A DNA stretch of 64,000 nucleotides, from assembly GCA_013368325.1 (NCBI GenBank), contig JAACJK010000178.1, positions 62,001-126,000 on the forward strand. The letters are read 5' to 3'. How positions within the stretch are numbered: position 1 is the first letter of the stretch; the number at the start of each line of letters is the position of its first letter. This document shows positions 22,539-35,500 of the stretch, piece after piece. A model generated the notes under the pieces. The model was given only the letters and a program-made list of their open reading frames with translations. It made no database searches and had not been told where the DNA came from. The position numbers were made by a program, and so were the translations under genes. The DNA comes from Ephemerocybe angulata (lineage: Eukaryota > Basidiomycota > Agaricomycetes > Agaricales > Psathyrellaceae).

Positions 22539-25500
22539 ATGGAGTGCCTGCAGAACCGCATCGACTCGTTTTCGAAGACCAGGCGCGTCAAGAATCCGAA
22601 CAAGCCATCGTCGAACTTGACCTTGAAATGGCCGCATCCAGCGTCGTTCACCGCCAACCCTGATACCCTGGCAGAGGCAGGGTTCTACTACAGCCCAAGC
22701 GCGGAGGACCCGGACAATGTTTCGTGCTTCATGTGCGAAAAGCAGCTCAGCGATTGGGAGGAGGACGATGACCCGTTCGACATCCACTACGATAAATGCG
22801 CCAGCAAGTGTGCCTGGGCCAACATTCGGTGTGGATTGAGACGCGACATGGATCGACATGGCAGGTATGCACAGTCTATGGCCGCAATCGGTTCCTGGGC
22901 TTATATCCATGCAGATTTGTTTTTCCTGACAAGTCGCGACTCCCAACAAGCAAGGCGATGGAAAAGGCCAGGCTCGAAACATTCACTGTTGGTGATGGAT
23001 GGATACACGACAGCGTCCGAGGACATGGTGCAAGTTCGAAGAAAGTGCGTCTTCACAACTGCAAAAATGCGAAATCATCGCTGACGTACATACACCCAGC
23101 TGGCCCGGGCTGGATTCGTCCTCACGGCCAACTTTCCAGGGGACGATCTAGCGACATGTCTCTACTGCAACGTGTCTCTCAGCGGGTGGGACAAAGACGA
23201 TGATCCTATGTACGTACAGCTCGCAACACAAGTACTCTAACATCTAACCGGCCGCATACAGGGAGGAGCACAGAAAACGGAAAGATAAATCAGGTTACCC
23301 ATGCCCCCTCTTCCCCCGTAGCAATGGCGAACCTCCCTCCTCCGACTCCGGGCAACCATCCGCAAAACCTGCATCGAAAGCCTCAACCTCCAAACCCCCG
23401 TCTTCGCGGTCAACATCCAAATCCAAGGTGCACCAGGACATGGTGATGCCCACAAAGACGTTCGACGGCGACCCGGACGGAACCGACTACGGCGATGCCT
23501 CCGACCAGTCAGCCAAATCTTCCACATCCAAGACTCCAGCAAGAAAATCGCGTGCAGCGAGTGGAAGTAGCACTCGCAAATCCACGGCGAAGACTCCCAA
23601 GGCGCGTAGCGCGAGTAAGGCGTTGAAGGAGGTCATCGAGTTGGACGAGGATGAAGAGGAGGACGAACCCGTAGAGCCCCCAACAACCGTTAAGAAGAAG
23701 AGGGCCGCGTCGAAAGCAAGGTCGAAAACCGTGATCTTGAGCGCAGCTAGAGAAATGGATGAGGACGTCGACGAGCCAGTCGTCGCGCCGCCCACTACTG
23801 CCAAGAAGAAGGGATCGAGAGCCAAGTCTGTCGCGAGAAGTGTCGCGTCGGAAGTGGAGGAAATCGTTGAGGAACCCGCTGCACCACCTCCTACCACTGC
23901 CAAGAAGAAGAAAGCTACCACAGCGCGTTCACGATCGAAGTCCGTTGCGAGGTCTGAAAAGATGGAGCAGAGTGATGCCGAGGAGGATGCACCAGCAGTA
24001 GAGAAGACCGTCAAAAAGCCTTCGAGATCCAAGGGCAAGGCGAAGGCTCCTGTGCAGTCAGAAACAGATGGCGATGAGGTCGAGGAAGAGGAGGAACCTG
24101 TTCCAAGAAAGTCATCCAGGGCGAAAGTAAAAGCTACACCGGCTACCACCAAGAAAGCGACTTCCAAATCAAAGGGCAAGTCAAAGGTGGTCGAGCCGGA
24201 GCTAGAGCCGGAGCCCGAAGAACCGGAGGACGACGGGCACTTTGAAACGGCTGCTGAAGAGCCCGAACCCCCTAAGACTCGAACGTCCAAGAAGCCAGCG
24301 TCTAAATCTACGGCAGCCAAGAAATCGAAGAAGGCTCAACAGCAGGAGAAAGAAGAGGAGGAAAGCCGGGTCTCCGAAGACGAGTTCGGGCCTATCATCG
24401 AGCAGCCTCACTTCGCACCCGCCGTTGTTGCTAAAGCGAAGCCCCCTTCAGCTGCAACGAAGAAACAGCCTCTTGCGGGTGCTGCGGCACTCGGTAAAGG
24501 AAAGCCACCTTCGTCGAGAGGCAAACCCGCTCCTCCACCTCCCCCGGTCGAGTCCTCTTCAGCTGCAGAAGATGACGACGACGCAGACGAGCTCGAAAGC
24601 TACGTCCCGCCACCATCTTCACCGCCCCGGCTCCCGCCTCCTGCTTCGCTCGAAGTCGCAAATGACGGGGAAGAGGACATGGATCTGACGCCCCTGGTCA
24701 TCCCCAAGCGCACTACCACTGCGTCCAAGTCCAAGTTTTCCGGAGTACCAGACAGCTTGCTGAAGCAGGCGACGAAGGTGCGCCCCAGCCAGGCGGGAAA
24801 GCTAGCTGCGTCAACGTCGTCGAAGGTCAGGGTGAGCATCACGAAGATGCAGAACACGGCACAGATGAAGGTGGTGGACGTTCTTTCGAGCGACGACGAC
24901 GATGATAACGATAGTGCGAAGCATGAGCTTCCGCACACTACCCTCCCAGATCCTCAACCAGAGCCAATCCCAGTCCAAGAGAAAGAGAGGGATGTGGAAG
25001 TCGAAATCGTGGAACAGGTGCAGGAGGTGATGGTGGATTTACAGAAGAAGACGAAAGGCAAGTCGAAGAAGGGCGCTGCGCAGGCGAAGAAGAGTTTGAT
25101 GTTTACATCGACCGCGATTCCTGACCTGGGGCTGGAGGATGCGACCACCCCGGTGGCGAAGAAGGCGGTCGCTGCAGAGTCGTCTTCGTCGTCTATTCAG
25201 CCTTTCTCCTCGCAGTCACAGCAGCGAGGCCGTGAGGAGCCGTTGAGCCTGCAGGACGAAGGTGACCGTATAAGCAGCGGCGATGTCTCGATGCAAGAGA
25301 CTGAAATCGCCGACGTAGAAACACAACTCTTCGAAGAGGACGATGATACGAAGATGCATGATGGGACTACGCCATCCGTTGCAGCTCCTCGCACTCCACC
25401 TAGAGCTCGCTACGAAGAGCCCATCGAAGAGCCAGCTGAAGTTCCTCCATCACGCTCATCTGCGACCCACAAGCCGAACGGCGGGGTCAAGCAGGATGAT

Positions 25501-25779
25501 ATGGAGGCACCAGAACCTTCGGGGTCACAAAAACCGCAGGCCCCAGAACCTTCTGGGTCACAACAACCGCAGGCCCCGCCCTTCTTCCCTCCCCTGTCGA
25601 AGCTGCCGTTTGTCCCTATACCCGAGCTGACCGAGGCGGAGCTCGACATGACTGTGGAAGAGTGGATTCGGTACCAGACGGAGGTCGAGTATGATAAGTT
25701 TAGGAGGGACGGGGAGCGTGAGTTGCAGAGGCTTAGGAAGGAGGCAGAGCGCACCAGGAAGGTTATTGAAGGACTCTGA
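22539..25779 (+). CDS. BIR1/survivin-type chromosomal passenger protein
   Basis: This is the BIR-domain subunit of the chromosomal passenger complex, which targets Aurora B to centromeres. The ATG at 22539 gives MECLQNRIDSFSKT. BIR1 has CFMC, then H sixteen residues later and a final Cys (HYDKCASKC). An intron at 22865-22914 joins RHG to RFVFPDKSRLPTSKAMEKAR, the BIR2 leader. BIR2 reads LARAGFVLTANFPGDDLATC and CLYCNVSLSGWDKDDDPMEE, then HRKRKDKSGYPC, again with C-C-H-C ligands. A very long acidic/basic disordered region follows, with PPTT-KKK modules. The end is a conserved helical tail (FVPIPELTEAELDMTVEEWI, then a charged coiled coil) like the INCENP-binding end of fungal Bir1. It is divergently paired with WAPL. 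Confidence 0.88.
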
Positions 25780-28083
25780 GATAGAGAGTGTCTGTTGTTG
25801 ACTTGCTTAGGGTGTAATTGTGAGTACCCTTGTCGGGTAGCCCTTTGACTCCAGACTGACATATTGCAGTATTTCTTTCTGTACATTTTTATCTTTATTA
25901 TCGCTTCCTTCTCCTCTGCTATTTCTGCAATGAATATGGGGCCCCGCGAAGACCCAGTGGATGTCAACGGGGAGCTACCGAAGCCTTCGCTTGGCAGGAC
26001 GATCGATAAGCCCTTGTCTAAGATCTTTTTGATCTAAACTGGGATGGGAGGTAGCTGGTGCTACACCTCGTCGGCTATCTGACCTTCCAGGAGCACCAAG
26101 TTCCCGAGAATCAGGAGAACTGAATGACATCCGTCTCGGTCTGTATCATGCACCTCTATTCTATTGAATTGACTGGCTCTTGGCCACTTTCCAGGTGTAT
26201 GGCGCGCGTGCATATTCTGAGAAGAACCTTGACAGTGTAGCCCTGCTTCTGCCATGACCCGTCTGCGTTTCTAAGTCGCTAGCGAGCAAAGGCGCAATGT
26301 TGGTCAGAAGGGCGACAACATTCCTCGCCACTCAGGAGAAGGTGTGTTCTACCCGTGATTGCTAGTCGAGAGATAGGACGTTCATTTGGATCCTGGTTCC
26401 GACATAGGCATCCCGTGGAATATATTGTACATCGGTATTCAACGGGCACTAATGGCCTTCATCCAGAAATACGATACACCCGTGGTCCCAGAGCCTGAAC
26501 TCTCGACATGGAACTCCGCAGGTTTGTAACTGGCTCACTATCCCTGGTTCCAGTCCTGTTGAACCTTGAACGAGCGCCAAACATCTCTCTATTGCTCTCT
26601 ATTTAAATTGACTGGATGGGTTGTTTTCCGATGTCATCGGGTAACTTCATTCGTCTCTGATAAGGAGCATGGTGAGTTCCCCATCACTCCGCTGAGGCTT
26701 TCAAATGTTTGCTGCTTGGTACGAAGGGAACGTCAGAGACCTGCGCTCCAATCGCACTTCTGTTATTTCGTGTTTTTCGTGCTATCCGTGAGAAGGATAG
26801 CCGGGGCCTGAAGGCATCGATACAACATCGATACCTAGGCTCGTGGTTGCAACCAACTCCTAGGGGAGTGTCAAACAAATCTAGACGACAGAGAATGCCG
26901 GCATTCACGAAACAGCATATCCAAGGCGTGGCTTTCCTTCGACTTCCAGGTCACGGGCGAAGCGTGTTATCACAGGAGTCTCACGAAATGTTCACTGCCA
27001 GGTATGCGAAGGATGGGTCAGAGTTCTATGGGACATCTGAGGACGTGATAGCGCGATTTGCGCGGTGGCACGGCGGAAACGCCGGTCAGGCGCTTAATCT
27101 CGCCAGATCAATCCGAGATTAGATCAAGAAGGCGGCTTGGCGCGCTGAGAATGGTCCATACGGCGTCCGGGGTATTGTAAGCAGATCTTCGGACCTGACT
27201 CAACCGAGCGAAACGGAACGCCCTTGAACGCCGACGAAACTGTATACTGTGCTAAGGAGTCTGTTCTAACGTTGGCCTCGTTTCAGTGCGGTATATCTTC
27301 GTTTCGTAACGGCATGGCGAGAGAAAGAGAAGCAGACTGCCACACTTCTTATTTGCAGTTATCACTCTGGATCCAATTGTTCAGGTCACACAAATCGCTT
27401 CGAACAATACTTGCGTGGACGGGAGCGCAGAAAGGTGCGATTCCATCGACAACCACGAATGGTCGACCTTTTATCGATCCGCGTATTTCGTCTTTTCGGC
27501 ACACGGCAGTCGCTCTGCGCAGTATTATATTGGCTGAATGCTGCCTGTTACCACGAACCTGGCGATATCATCCAGCATTTGGCTCAGTAAGCAGCTACTT
27601 ACACCATTTATTTCAAGATTCTCCGCCAAGACGCGTGTGGTGCAAAGGATGCGAGATTGGGTTTATTCATTTCGGCGGCCACCACCCATTCGTTAAAATC
27701 CTGGGCTGGGTGGGTAGTGGAGACTTACTTCGACTTCAATAAACCCGTCAGGTCCCGCTCGTAGTCAGCCACGGTCCAGGTGGCGACTCGCTGCTCGGGA
27801 TCTTGGAGAATATCGGTGCCACCTTGCCGAATCAACACTCCCCGGGTTACGGCCATACACAACGAATCTGTGACGACATTACCGGCACAAGTATTCTGAA
27901 TGTCCAGTTCCAAGATTCCCAACATACCTGCCGATCGACTCGCCTTTTATATAAAGGAGGCTGGGGTTGTTAGGCTCGCCCCAACGTCCTTCTTGTCCCT
28001 CCCTCTACCTGTACTTCCCGGTCACTCGGGACTCGCCCCGAACTTCCTAGAACTTTACCGTGGTCTCTTCTACCGCCAGGACG
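25780..28083. other. Intergenic region with gene-like debris
   Basis: No gene can be supported. A coding-like stretch at about 26400-26520 ends with a plausible donor (IPWNILYIGIQRALMAF, then KYDTPVVPEPELSTWNSA). Open frames at 26888-27122 and 27227-27742 (plus) and 27725-27925 (minus) do not join into a known family. They may be remains of decayed genes or a small lineage-specific gene. The final 150 bp should hold the promoter of the next F-box gene, including a TATAAAG-like run near 27950. Confidence 0.4.
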
Positions 28084-29823
28084 ATGCCGGAGCTACCAGA
28101 CGACGTATACCTGGCCATCTTCAACTACTTGAACCTGGGCGATATTCCCAGCATCCGTACTGTCAGTTCTCCTATTTCACCGCCTCGTCATCCGTGAGGC
28201 CTGAGCGCTGACCTGAGGATAAATCGTTTTACGTGTTTAGGTCAATAAAAAATTCCTACAACTCACCCAAGCCGGTAGTCTCTGGAGGCAGTTGCTCCGC
28301 GGATGCATAATCGAAGAAGGCCTCCCTATACCAGGCATCCGTGACGTACAATTGGACCGACTTCAAGGACAGGAGATCGAAGGCCTTGTGCGACGAGCTC
28401 TGGAACTTCGTGCCAACTGGACTTCTCCCTTCCCGGTCGCCAGGGAGGCGGTTAACTTCAAGGGGTCCCCATCTGGTCGCATAATATTCCTTCGCTTCCT
28501 AAAGCGGCCAGGGCGCTTATGGCTTTTGTCCCTATGCGTCCACGGCGATCCTACGGCTCGCCTGTATACCCTCGAATGCTGGGACCTAGCGGGGCCTACA
28601 CCAACGCCGCCTTGTATCGCAAGGAAAACCTTCACCCAGCTGGTCAGCATAGCCGAAAACCGGGGCTGGACGCCTGAAGCAGGGATCGGGGATGTGGCTA
28701 TCCAAGGGCCTTCGTATGTGTTTCCCGACTGTTTCGCAGAATTCTATTAAAGCTCACTATCCGCATGGGTAGAATCACCGTGTATTCCATTCGAGCGAGC
28801 CCCGCGGATCCTGAGTTGGGATTTCTCCCTGTGGCGACGTTCCCGGAGCGCAGGGAATATATCCATCTATTCAGCGGCACCAAAATGCTGACAACACTGG
28901 CGAACAGCGAGAAGGTGCACACCTGGGACACGAGAAGTCCCAGCGCGTGCCTTGAGCTGCTAAGACCTCGTCGCGAACAGCAACAAGTGGGTTGAAACGA
29001 CGTAGATGAATAATTCCCTTTACTGACCGCGATGCCCAGACCACCACCCTCGCTAATTTTGCGGCGACGTTCGATGGTAGGTTTATTACCGTCGTCTGGC
29101 CGACGACTTGTAACGTATACGAAGTGCCGACGGCCCAACTCAAAATCAACCCCACCTCACTGGTTTTGGAACCAATCCAAGAATTTGTGTGGCCGTGGAG
29201 AGTGGACAATGTTGTTATGTCACAGGCGCCTTCCCAACTATTCGACTGTGATGGCCTTTGGCGCCCGCGAACCATCAATATCCTGATTCGCTTCGGTAGC
29301 GGCTATCCCTGGGTGCGTTACTTTTCCATCTCCCTTGCCTCCCTGATCTAAATAGGTCATAAAGCCAATAAATCTACTGCATCAATTTGAGCTGTTGCCC
29401 AACACTCGGTACCGCGGGGATGCCATTTCTATTGAACGACCATACCGGTTTCCTCCAACATCTCGACAAACCATTGCATCTCCCGTCCGACTCTTCGCCC
29501 AGACGGACATGGCAGTTGGTCCTTACGGAACTGCGGTTTGGATTGACAGTCATACGGAAGACCAATTCGGGCCTGCGGAGCAGGCACAGAGGCTGGCATC
29601 CAGAGTAACACGGCCCACCGCTCTGGATTGGGGGAACGAGGAGCAGTTCGACGACATCGACGAGCAGGAGGAGATATCAAATGAGATAGCATCGACACTA
29701 GACGCATCTCTCGTGCTGTGGAATGAAGGTGATAGCTGGTTGAAGCTAGCTATAGACGAAGAGGAGGGTAAGATAGCTTTAGGGCGACTGGATGGAACCA
29801 TCACTTTACTTTCTTTTACCTAG
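28084..29823 (+). CDS. F-box protein with beta-propeller-like body
   Basis: The ATG at 28084 gives MPELPDDVYLAIFNYLNLGD. After an intron ending at 28241 the F-box continues VNKKFLQLTQAGSLWRQLLR, so this should be an SCF adaptor. Later exons read GRITVYSIRASPADPELGFL, KVHTWDTRSP, FDGRFITVVWPTTCNVYEVP and SLVLEPIQEFVWPWRVDNVV. These strand-rich, Trp-containing repeats suggest a propeller fold. The protein ends with an acidic patch (FDDIDEQEEISNEI) and LGRLDGTITLLSFT. The splice near 28715-28755 is unclear: the GTATGT donor with the nearest frame-keeping acceptor leaves only 26 nt, so that border needs transcript evidence. The substrate is unknown. Confidence 0.75.
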
Positions 29824-29925
29824 ATTCAGTGACAAGGCACACGAGGAGAGACATAGTCAACGTTGTCTTTAAATCTGAGCTAGTACACCATAGAAATACA
29901 ATTGACATGCGTCCTTTTACGCAAT

Positions 29926-31411
29926 TTACCAGGACGCCAATAAAACCTAGATTGCAGTTAAAGGTCAGAACGAAACGACTGAGCTTTGGGACTTACAGCA
30001 GAAGGCGTGAGGCCGAGGTCTTTCAGTGATTTGGACAGTTCAGCGGCGGAAAAAGTTTTCCTGCAGAGCGCTCAGTTTCGGGTTAACATGGTGTAGCCAA
30101 TGAGAAGCTTACCTGGGGAACGCTTGACTGAATGACACCGAATCAACATCGATGTCCGGAGACTGCGACGCTACGAATTCTGCCACCTCCCGTAAAGCTG
30201 GGACAAGAGAGTCTGTCAGTAAATTATTCAGAATCCCCAAGACTGGAATACTTACGAGATTCACTGGGGAGTGCAGTTGTAATCGGAGCACCACCCGACG
30301 CAAGACGTATTTGCAGCCTGGTTTCCTTGAACTCTTTACTCGGTCCAGATTGCGCGGGTTTGGCTGCGGCGGCTGCGGCAGCAGGGGTCGGGCTCGATTG
30401 GCCAGCGTCAGGGAAGGGCTTTCCTTCTCGAATAGCCTTTTCCCGAGCAGCCTTGTCTGCCCTTGCTTTCTTATCCGCCTCAATCTGCGCTTTCACTGCT
30501 GCGCGGGCCTTGGCTTCCTCGACTTTCTCTATAGGGCGGTCGTAAGGTACGGAATTTCCCCTGGCATCTCAGTACGTACCTCGCTTTTTAGCCTCCACTT
30601 CCTTCAAAATCTCCTTCGCTTGAACTTCCTCCCGGAGCTTATTGAGGTCCTTAAATAGGCCGCTGTTTCATGAACTCATCCTCTCTATCTTTCGAACTAA
30701 GGGCACGCACTTTATGAGTCTTTCGCCTGATGTTCTCATTGGCCTTATTCTCCAAAGCGTCCTCCTCTGCCTTGCGAGCTCGCTTTTCTGCCATCTTAGC
30801 CCTGAGTTCCTCAAGCTTCTGCTTCTTCTCTTCCTCAGTCAAAGGCTTGACCTATTCCGCGTCAGATCGTCGCCCAAGAAGAGAGAATGAATGACGCCAT
30901 ACCTCTTCAATAGACTCCTCGAACTGATCATGGCCACTCTTCTCTGCGTGATAGTTGGCCAGAGCGGTGTTCTTAAATACCTTGCCACACTGCGAGCACT
31001 TGATGCTCTAGATCCGTGTATTTCTGGGGTCAATACACTGCTATCGCCTTGAGAAGGGCCGTAGCTCGTACCTTTGCCTCGACATCTGCGCCTTCCGAAC
31101 CCCCGGCCACTGCACCCTTAACAAGGCCCTTCAAGGCTTCGACATCATCGTCGTCGTCATCGACATCCATCGGTTGGCTGCGGCCCTTCGACTCGCTGAC
31201 TCCGCTGAGGTCAGGAACTGACTCCCCTTCGTGTTCAAGAATATGATCCATTGCAGGCTGCAGACCCCGGTTTCCAGTCGCCTTCAACGCCCCTATCCGC
31301 CATAGAATGTATGATTAGTCGGCGCATGACAGCTTTCGATAACGCTTACTCACATTCCACTCGTGCAAGGTCGAAGCCCATTCCGACAAGAGTATCCTTA
31401 TCTCCAGCCAT
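29926..31411 (-). CDS. UBA-zinc finger-UBX protein (p97/Cdc48 cofactor)
   Basis: This is probably an adaptor linking ubiquitinated proteins to Cdc48/p97. The start at 31409-31411 gives MAGDKDTLVGMGFDLARVEW, a UBA domain (ATGNRGLQPAMDHILEHE). An acidic linker (MDVDDDDDDVEAL) leads to a C2H2-type finger (CSQCGKVF, then NYHAEKSGH), followed by a long charged coiled coil rich in Lys/Glu/Ala. The UBX domain reads FKETRLQIRLASGGAPIT, then LREVAEFVASQSPDI, the FPR-type turn SFSQAFPRK and ELSKSLKDLGLTPSAV. The final codons come from a small last exon ending at 29926. The order resembles UBXN1/SAKS1 apart from the extra finger. Confidence 0.85.
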
Positions 31412-32527
31412 TGTGTTTGTGATGTCGCGTAGATTTCAAGTTGAGTGCGGAGGGGAAGTGTCAGAACGCGTGGCCGGTAATGAGATGGTACGCGTGTGGC
31501 TTTGTTTGCACCTAAGGTCAAAAGCTTTCGGTAGGGGGACCAACTGCCCAAACCGAGTCAGCAGAGGATGGAGTCAGTACTGAAGGAGGCTAGTACTTAT
31601 GCTGCGCTCGTAATGACAACTTCCCTGTACCTCGCCTTGCAAGACTGGGATAAGGTGCACAACCCAGCCTTGGGTGACTCTGAATCAAAGTCGGCCACGC
31701 GAGGAGCAGCCTGAGAAACAAGCATACGAAGACGCAAGAGTCAACGAAAAGGAAGACAAAGAGACCCTACATCCTTCACGACAGATAAAATACGGCCATA
31801 GCATGTCAGTTTTCTATCCCATGTGTTAGGGAGCTAATCAAAACTCTGCGCCTTGAGTCAGCGTCGTAAGCCCTGACGCGGTGTCGTTTGGGGAGGAGAC
31901 GTCTTAGAGTATACAGTTTTTTTTTTTAAAAAAAAAAAAAACTTCTATCAAAAAGATACTATACGGCCCTTTCAGGCTTGGCAACGATGGGGTATGATGC
32001 AAGGGAGTATTCCTATCACCCGAGACTCAAGCTTGATTGGTCAGGCGCGAACCACTTAAGTCTTACTGTCATATCGTTGAAAGATGTATTGAGCTGAAGA
32101 GCTTCCAAGACGGTGATCACTCAACATCTTTCGAACGGGGCCTGTGCTCTCCTACCTGAGACCAATACAGGGAGTCGAACTGCGGCGGGCGCTAAATGAG
32201 CGCTTATGTCATGTGATGGTACCCTTGAGGTGGCCGGTTTTAGGAGGAAGGCTGACCATTTTCCCCACAGAGAGTCCACCGGGGATTAAAAATATCAGAA
32301 CATATCACTACAGTAAAGTTGTACAAAAGACAGGGATACCATATTCAACCAAAATAGGAAATTGAAAGCTAGACCACGTCTGGTCAGTACCGAAACGCGA
32401 GCATGGCAACAAATGAGCCAACAGATAGTCCAAGGCAAACGGTGGGAAAGTATAGACGTAAATATCAGGATGAGGAAAGCGTGGAGAAGGTAGATCCAAG
32501 AAGTCGAATGCAAGAAGCCAAGTTCAA
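31412..32527. other. Intergenic region between divergent-end genes
   Basis: This contains the UBX gene promoter and the 3' flank of the Rho GEF gene. No gene is recognised. A T11-A14 run lies at 31917-31941. A short GCGC palindrome (GCGCTAAATGAGCGC) lies near 32189-32203. Confidence 0.5.
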
Positions 32528-35500
32528 TCACGATCTCCAGGAATCAGCAGTTGAGGGGCGAGCATTGTAACCGGGGTACTGCTGTTGTTGCCTCGACGTC
32601 GACGCCGAAGCCGAAGGGGTATGGGAATATTGCGTTTGATACTGTTGCTGGTGTTGATTATATCCATAGCCATTGGTCCCCTGGTCGTACCCATATCCAA
32701 CAGGTACGTCTCCTGCCGTGTTGTATGGCGCATATCCTGGCTGCTGTTGTTGGTGCGGATATTGGTGATGTGCAATCTGTTGTTGCTGTTGCGGCGGTGC
32801 ATGGTGTTCTTGTTGTTGATGCTGCTGATGCCTGGGAGGCAGGGTTGGGTAGATTGCCACCGTAGGCACAAGTTCGAAGACGACCTGTGCAACCGCTTTG
32901 GACCTTCCGACACCCTCGGTATTGGTCATCACGGCATGCACTTTTGCCTCTTGTTGTTCCCGTGGGTCTTGAGGGGGCTTCTGTGAGTTCGAGGACACGC
33001 CGCGGCCGTCCCAGATGCAGCGAATATCGTTCCCAGATATGATCTGGGCCAATCGGCCAGTATCAATGTATCTGACTTCGATGAAACGGGAGTCGAAGAG
33101 AAGCACGTATGGTGGGTGACATGCCACCCGTTCTGCAGTTCCTTCCCATTCGATTATGACACCAGGGCGAATAGGATCGCCATGTTTGTCGACGTGCAAA
33201 CCGAATTCTGATGCAAGTTAAACGAGATTCATGGGAAGGCAAGAAAAACATACCATCGTAGCACAAAAGGAACTGATCTTCTTCGGACCTGAACATGCCC
33301 ATCGGCCGGCAGGAGTCACAACGTTTAGCAAGATTAGCGTTCCGAGGGTCGTCAAGCTGAGGAATGGTGACACTATTGAAACTAAGAAGGGGTCAGAGCC
33401 ATGGGAGGATATGTAAAGGCGGAGATTGGCTCACTCGTTCAAGTCCATGATTTCGAACCCTTTTGCACACAGAATAGCAATACGGGCTTTCAAGAAAATG
33501 AGATCGAACGACTCGGAAGGCAGGAAAAAGTCTCGGTAAATCCGGAACCAGTCCGACTTCGCCGAGCGGAATCCAAGGCGGGAACCAAGGCCGACGGGTG
33601 CTTTGACTTTCTCATTGATTTTGTCACCAACAGGTTCCAAGACACGGAAGATGCTATCCAGTCCCTTCTTCTTCATGTACGCCACCAACGTCCGGCCTTG
33701 TAAGGTCCCAACACTGAAGAAGTGAACATCCTTGGTACCGTTCAATTTCTGTGGAATCAGATTGTTATGGACACCGTGTGGTGATGATGGAACTAGCGCT
33801 TCGATGTGGTAGGCGAAGAGTGACTAAATGGCAGCGTCAACACTCGAGAACTGGACATTGAGATCCCACGGGGCGTACCTTGTCCGCGAGCACAAGGAAA
33901 ATGCCAAAAGACTCCAACATGGCGCACTGTGTCACGGCCTTGAGCTGAAGGACACGTCGCATGGCTAAACCGGTGTATGCTCGTCAGCGAACCCTCTTGG
34001 AGATGGATATAACACACGTACACTTGGGGTCATGTCTATACCCAATCCACACGCCCTCTTGACAGCCGATAGCAACAAGATGGCGGCCATCCGGTGTCGC
34101 TGTGGAATCATAAGCCCCACGGACTGGATCGCATAAGAAGAACACTTACTGAATGGCACTGAGCAAGTGACCTTGCCCGTGAACGTGTTACTCTGCTCCC
34201 AAGCTGGTCCCTGGCTCGCACTCGCGTACAAAGGCATCAAGAATGTGTCCGAGCTTAGTGTCTCCACCTCGAAGGCCTTGTTTGACTCCTGGACGACCTT
34301 CCTCAAACCAATGGCGTCATCCAATCGCTCTTTCCACTCGGAACGAATTTGTGCGGATTCAGCATACAGAACATATGCACCACCCATGCGGCCATTGTGA
34401 TGGAGCGTAAGAGGATAGACGGACCGAGCATCGGTTTCGGGGGAGATGTTGGGGTTATTCATAGGCACCTCTCCATGCTGCGGCTTGTCAGAACGGAGAG
34501 TTCGCAGGAGACCCGCGCTTCGTTGGGTCGGAGGATCAGTAAAATTGACAAGGTTGAGCAAATCAAGGGGGATTGGCTAGAATTGCATCAGGAAACAATG
34601 AACCATCGGAGAGATGAGAACGTACCCGACGATTGACAATGTACTTCACAACACCATCTTTATCTTTTGACTCTTTGATCTTGGTCATTACGACTATCGC
34701 CAGGTCAGAGATTCGCTCAAGGTCGGGATGGTCGTATCGACTCACGATAGTTATCGAAGAGGAGGACGAACAACTCGCTCCAATTCCACTCCAGCCCGCT
34801 GTCAGGTTGCCTCAACAGTTTGCCTGAATGGATTAGATTTCGATCAGGGTTCAAGAGATCCATGTCCTAAAAACTCATCAGTCGTGGAGGAGGGTACGAG
34901 TGGCTTCATACGCACGACGTTCTCCCCTTTGCTGAAGACAAGGTTGGAATTGTACCTCCACAGTTCAACCTTCTGCTTCGCTGAAGCTACACCTGGCTCA
35001 GACTCTTTTCCAAGGGCCTTTATCACGTCGATGACATTGGGAATATTGACCAGATCTTCGTGTTCAGGAGGGGTTGTTTCTTCCATTATACCCTTCAACA
35101 ACAGTTCGTACCGCAACAGACGAGGGATAGGGCGATTGATAAAGTTCTTCATATCCAGACGGTGAGCGTCCGGATGTCGAACCTGTTGATCAACGAAATC
35201 CTTGAAGGCGGGGTTATTCGCCATCTCGTCGTCGATACGGTATGCCGCAATGGGATAGTTAGGTATGTACTCCATGTAAGCCTCTCGGAAGTTGAGGGCG
35301 GCATCCATCATGGGAGCAGTGACGCTGCGAATCACTGGGTGCTGCTCTCTCTGTATCTCGTGGAAAGCCTCGACCAGCTTCTTGTGATGCTGAAGTAACT
35401 CGTAGTAGTTGTGGAATACTTCATCAATGAACCGCTCAAGCTTGGCCTTGTCGCCAACGATGATAGGGGGGTTTGCGGCTCTCAATGGGCGGATGTACAT

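Noticed and set aside
25780..28083. A multi-exon gene assembled from frames at 26400, 26888 and 27227
   Set aside because: The frames cannot be joined with good splice sites into a protein of any recognisable family.
31917..31941. T11-A14 run as a Pol III terminator or structured RNA
   Set aside because: No tRNA, 5S or other Pol III gene with A/B boxes lies next to it; a simple homopolymer pair is enough explanation.
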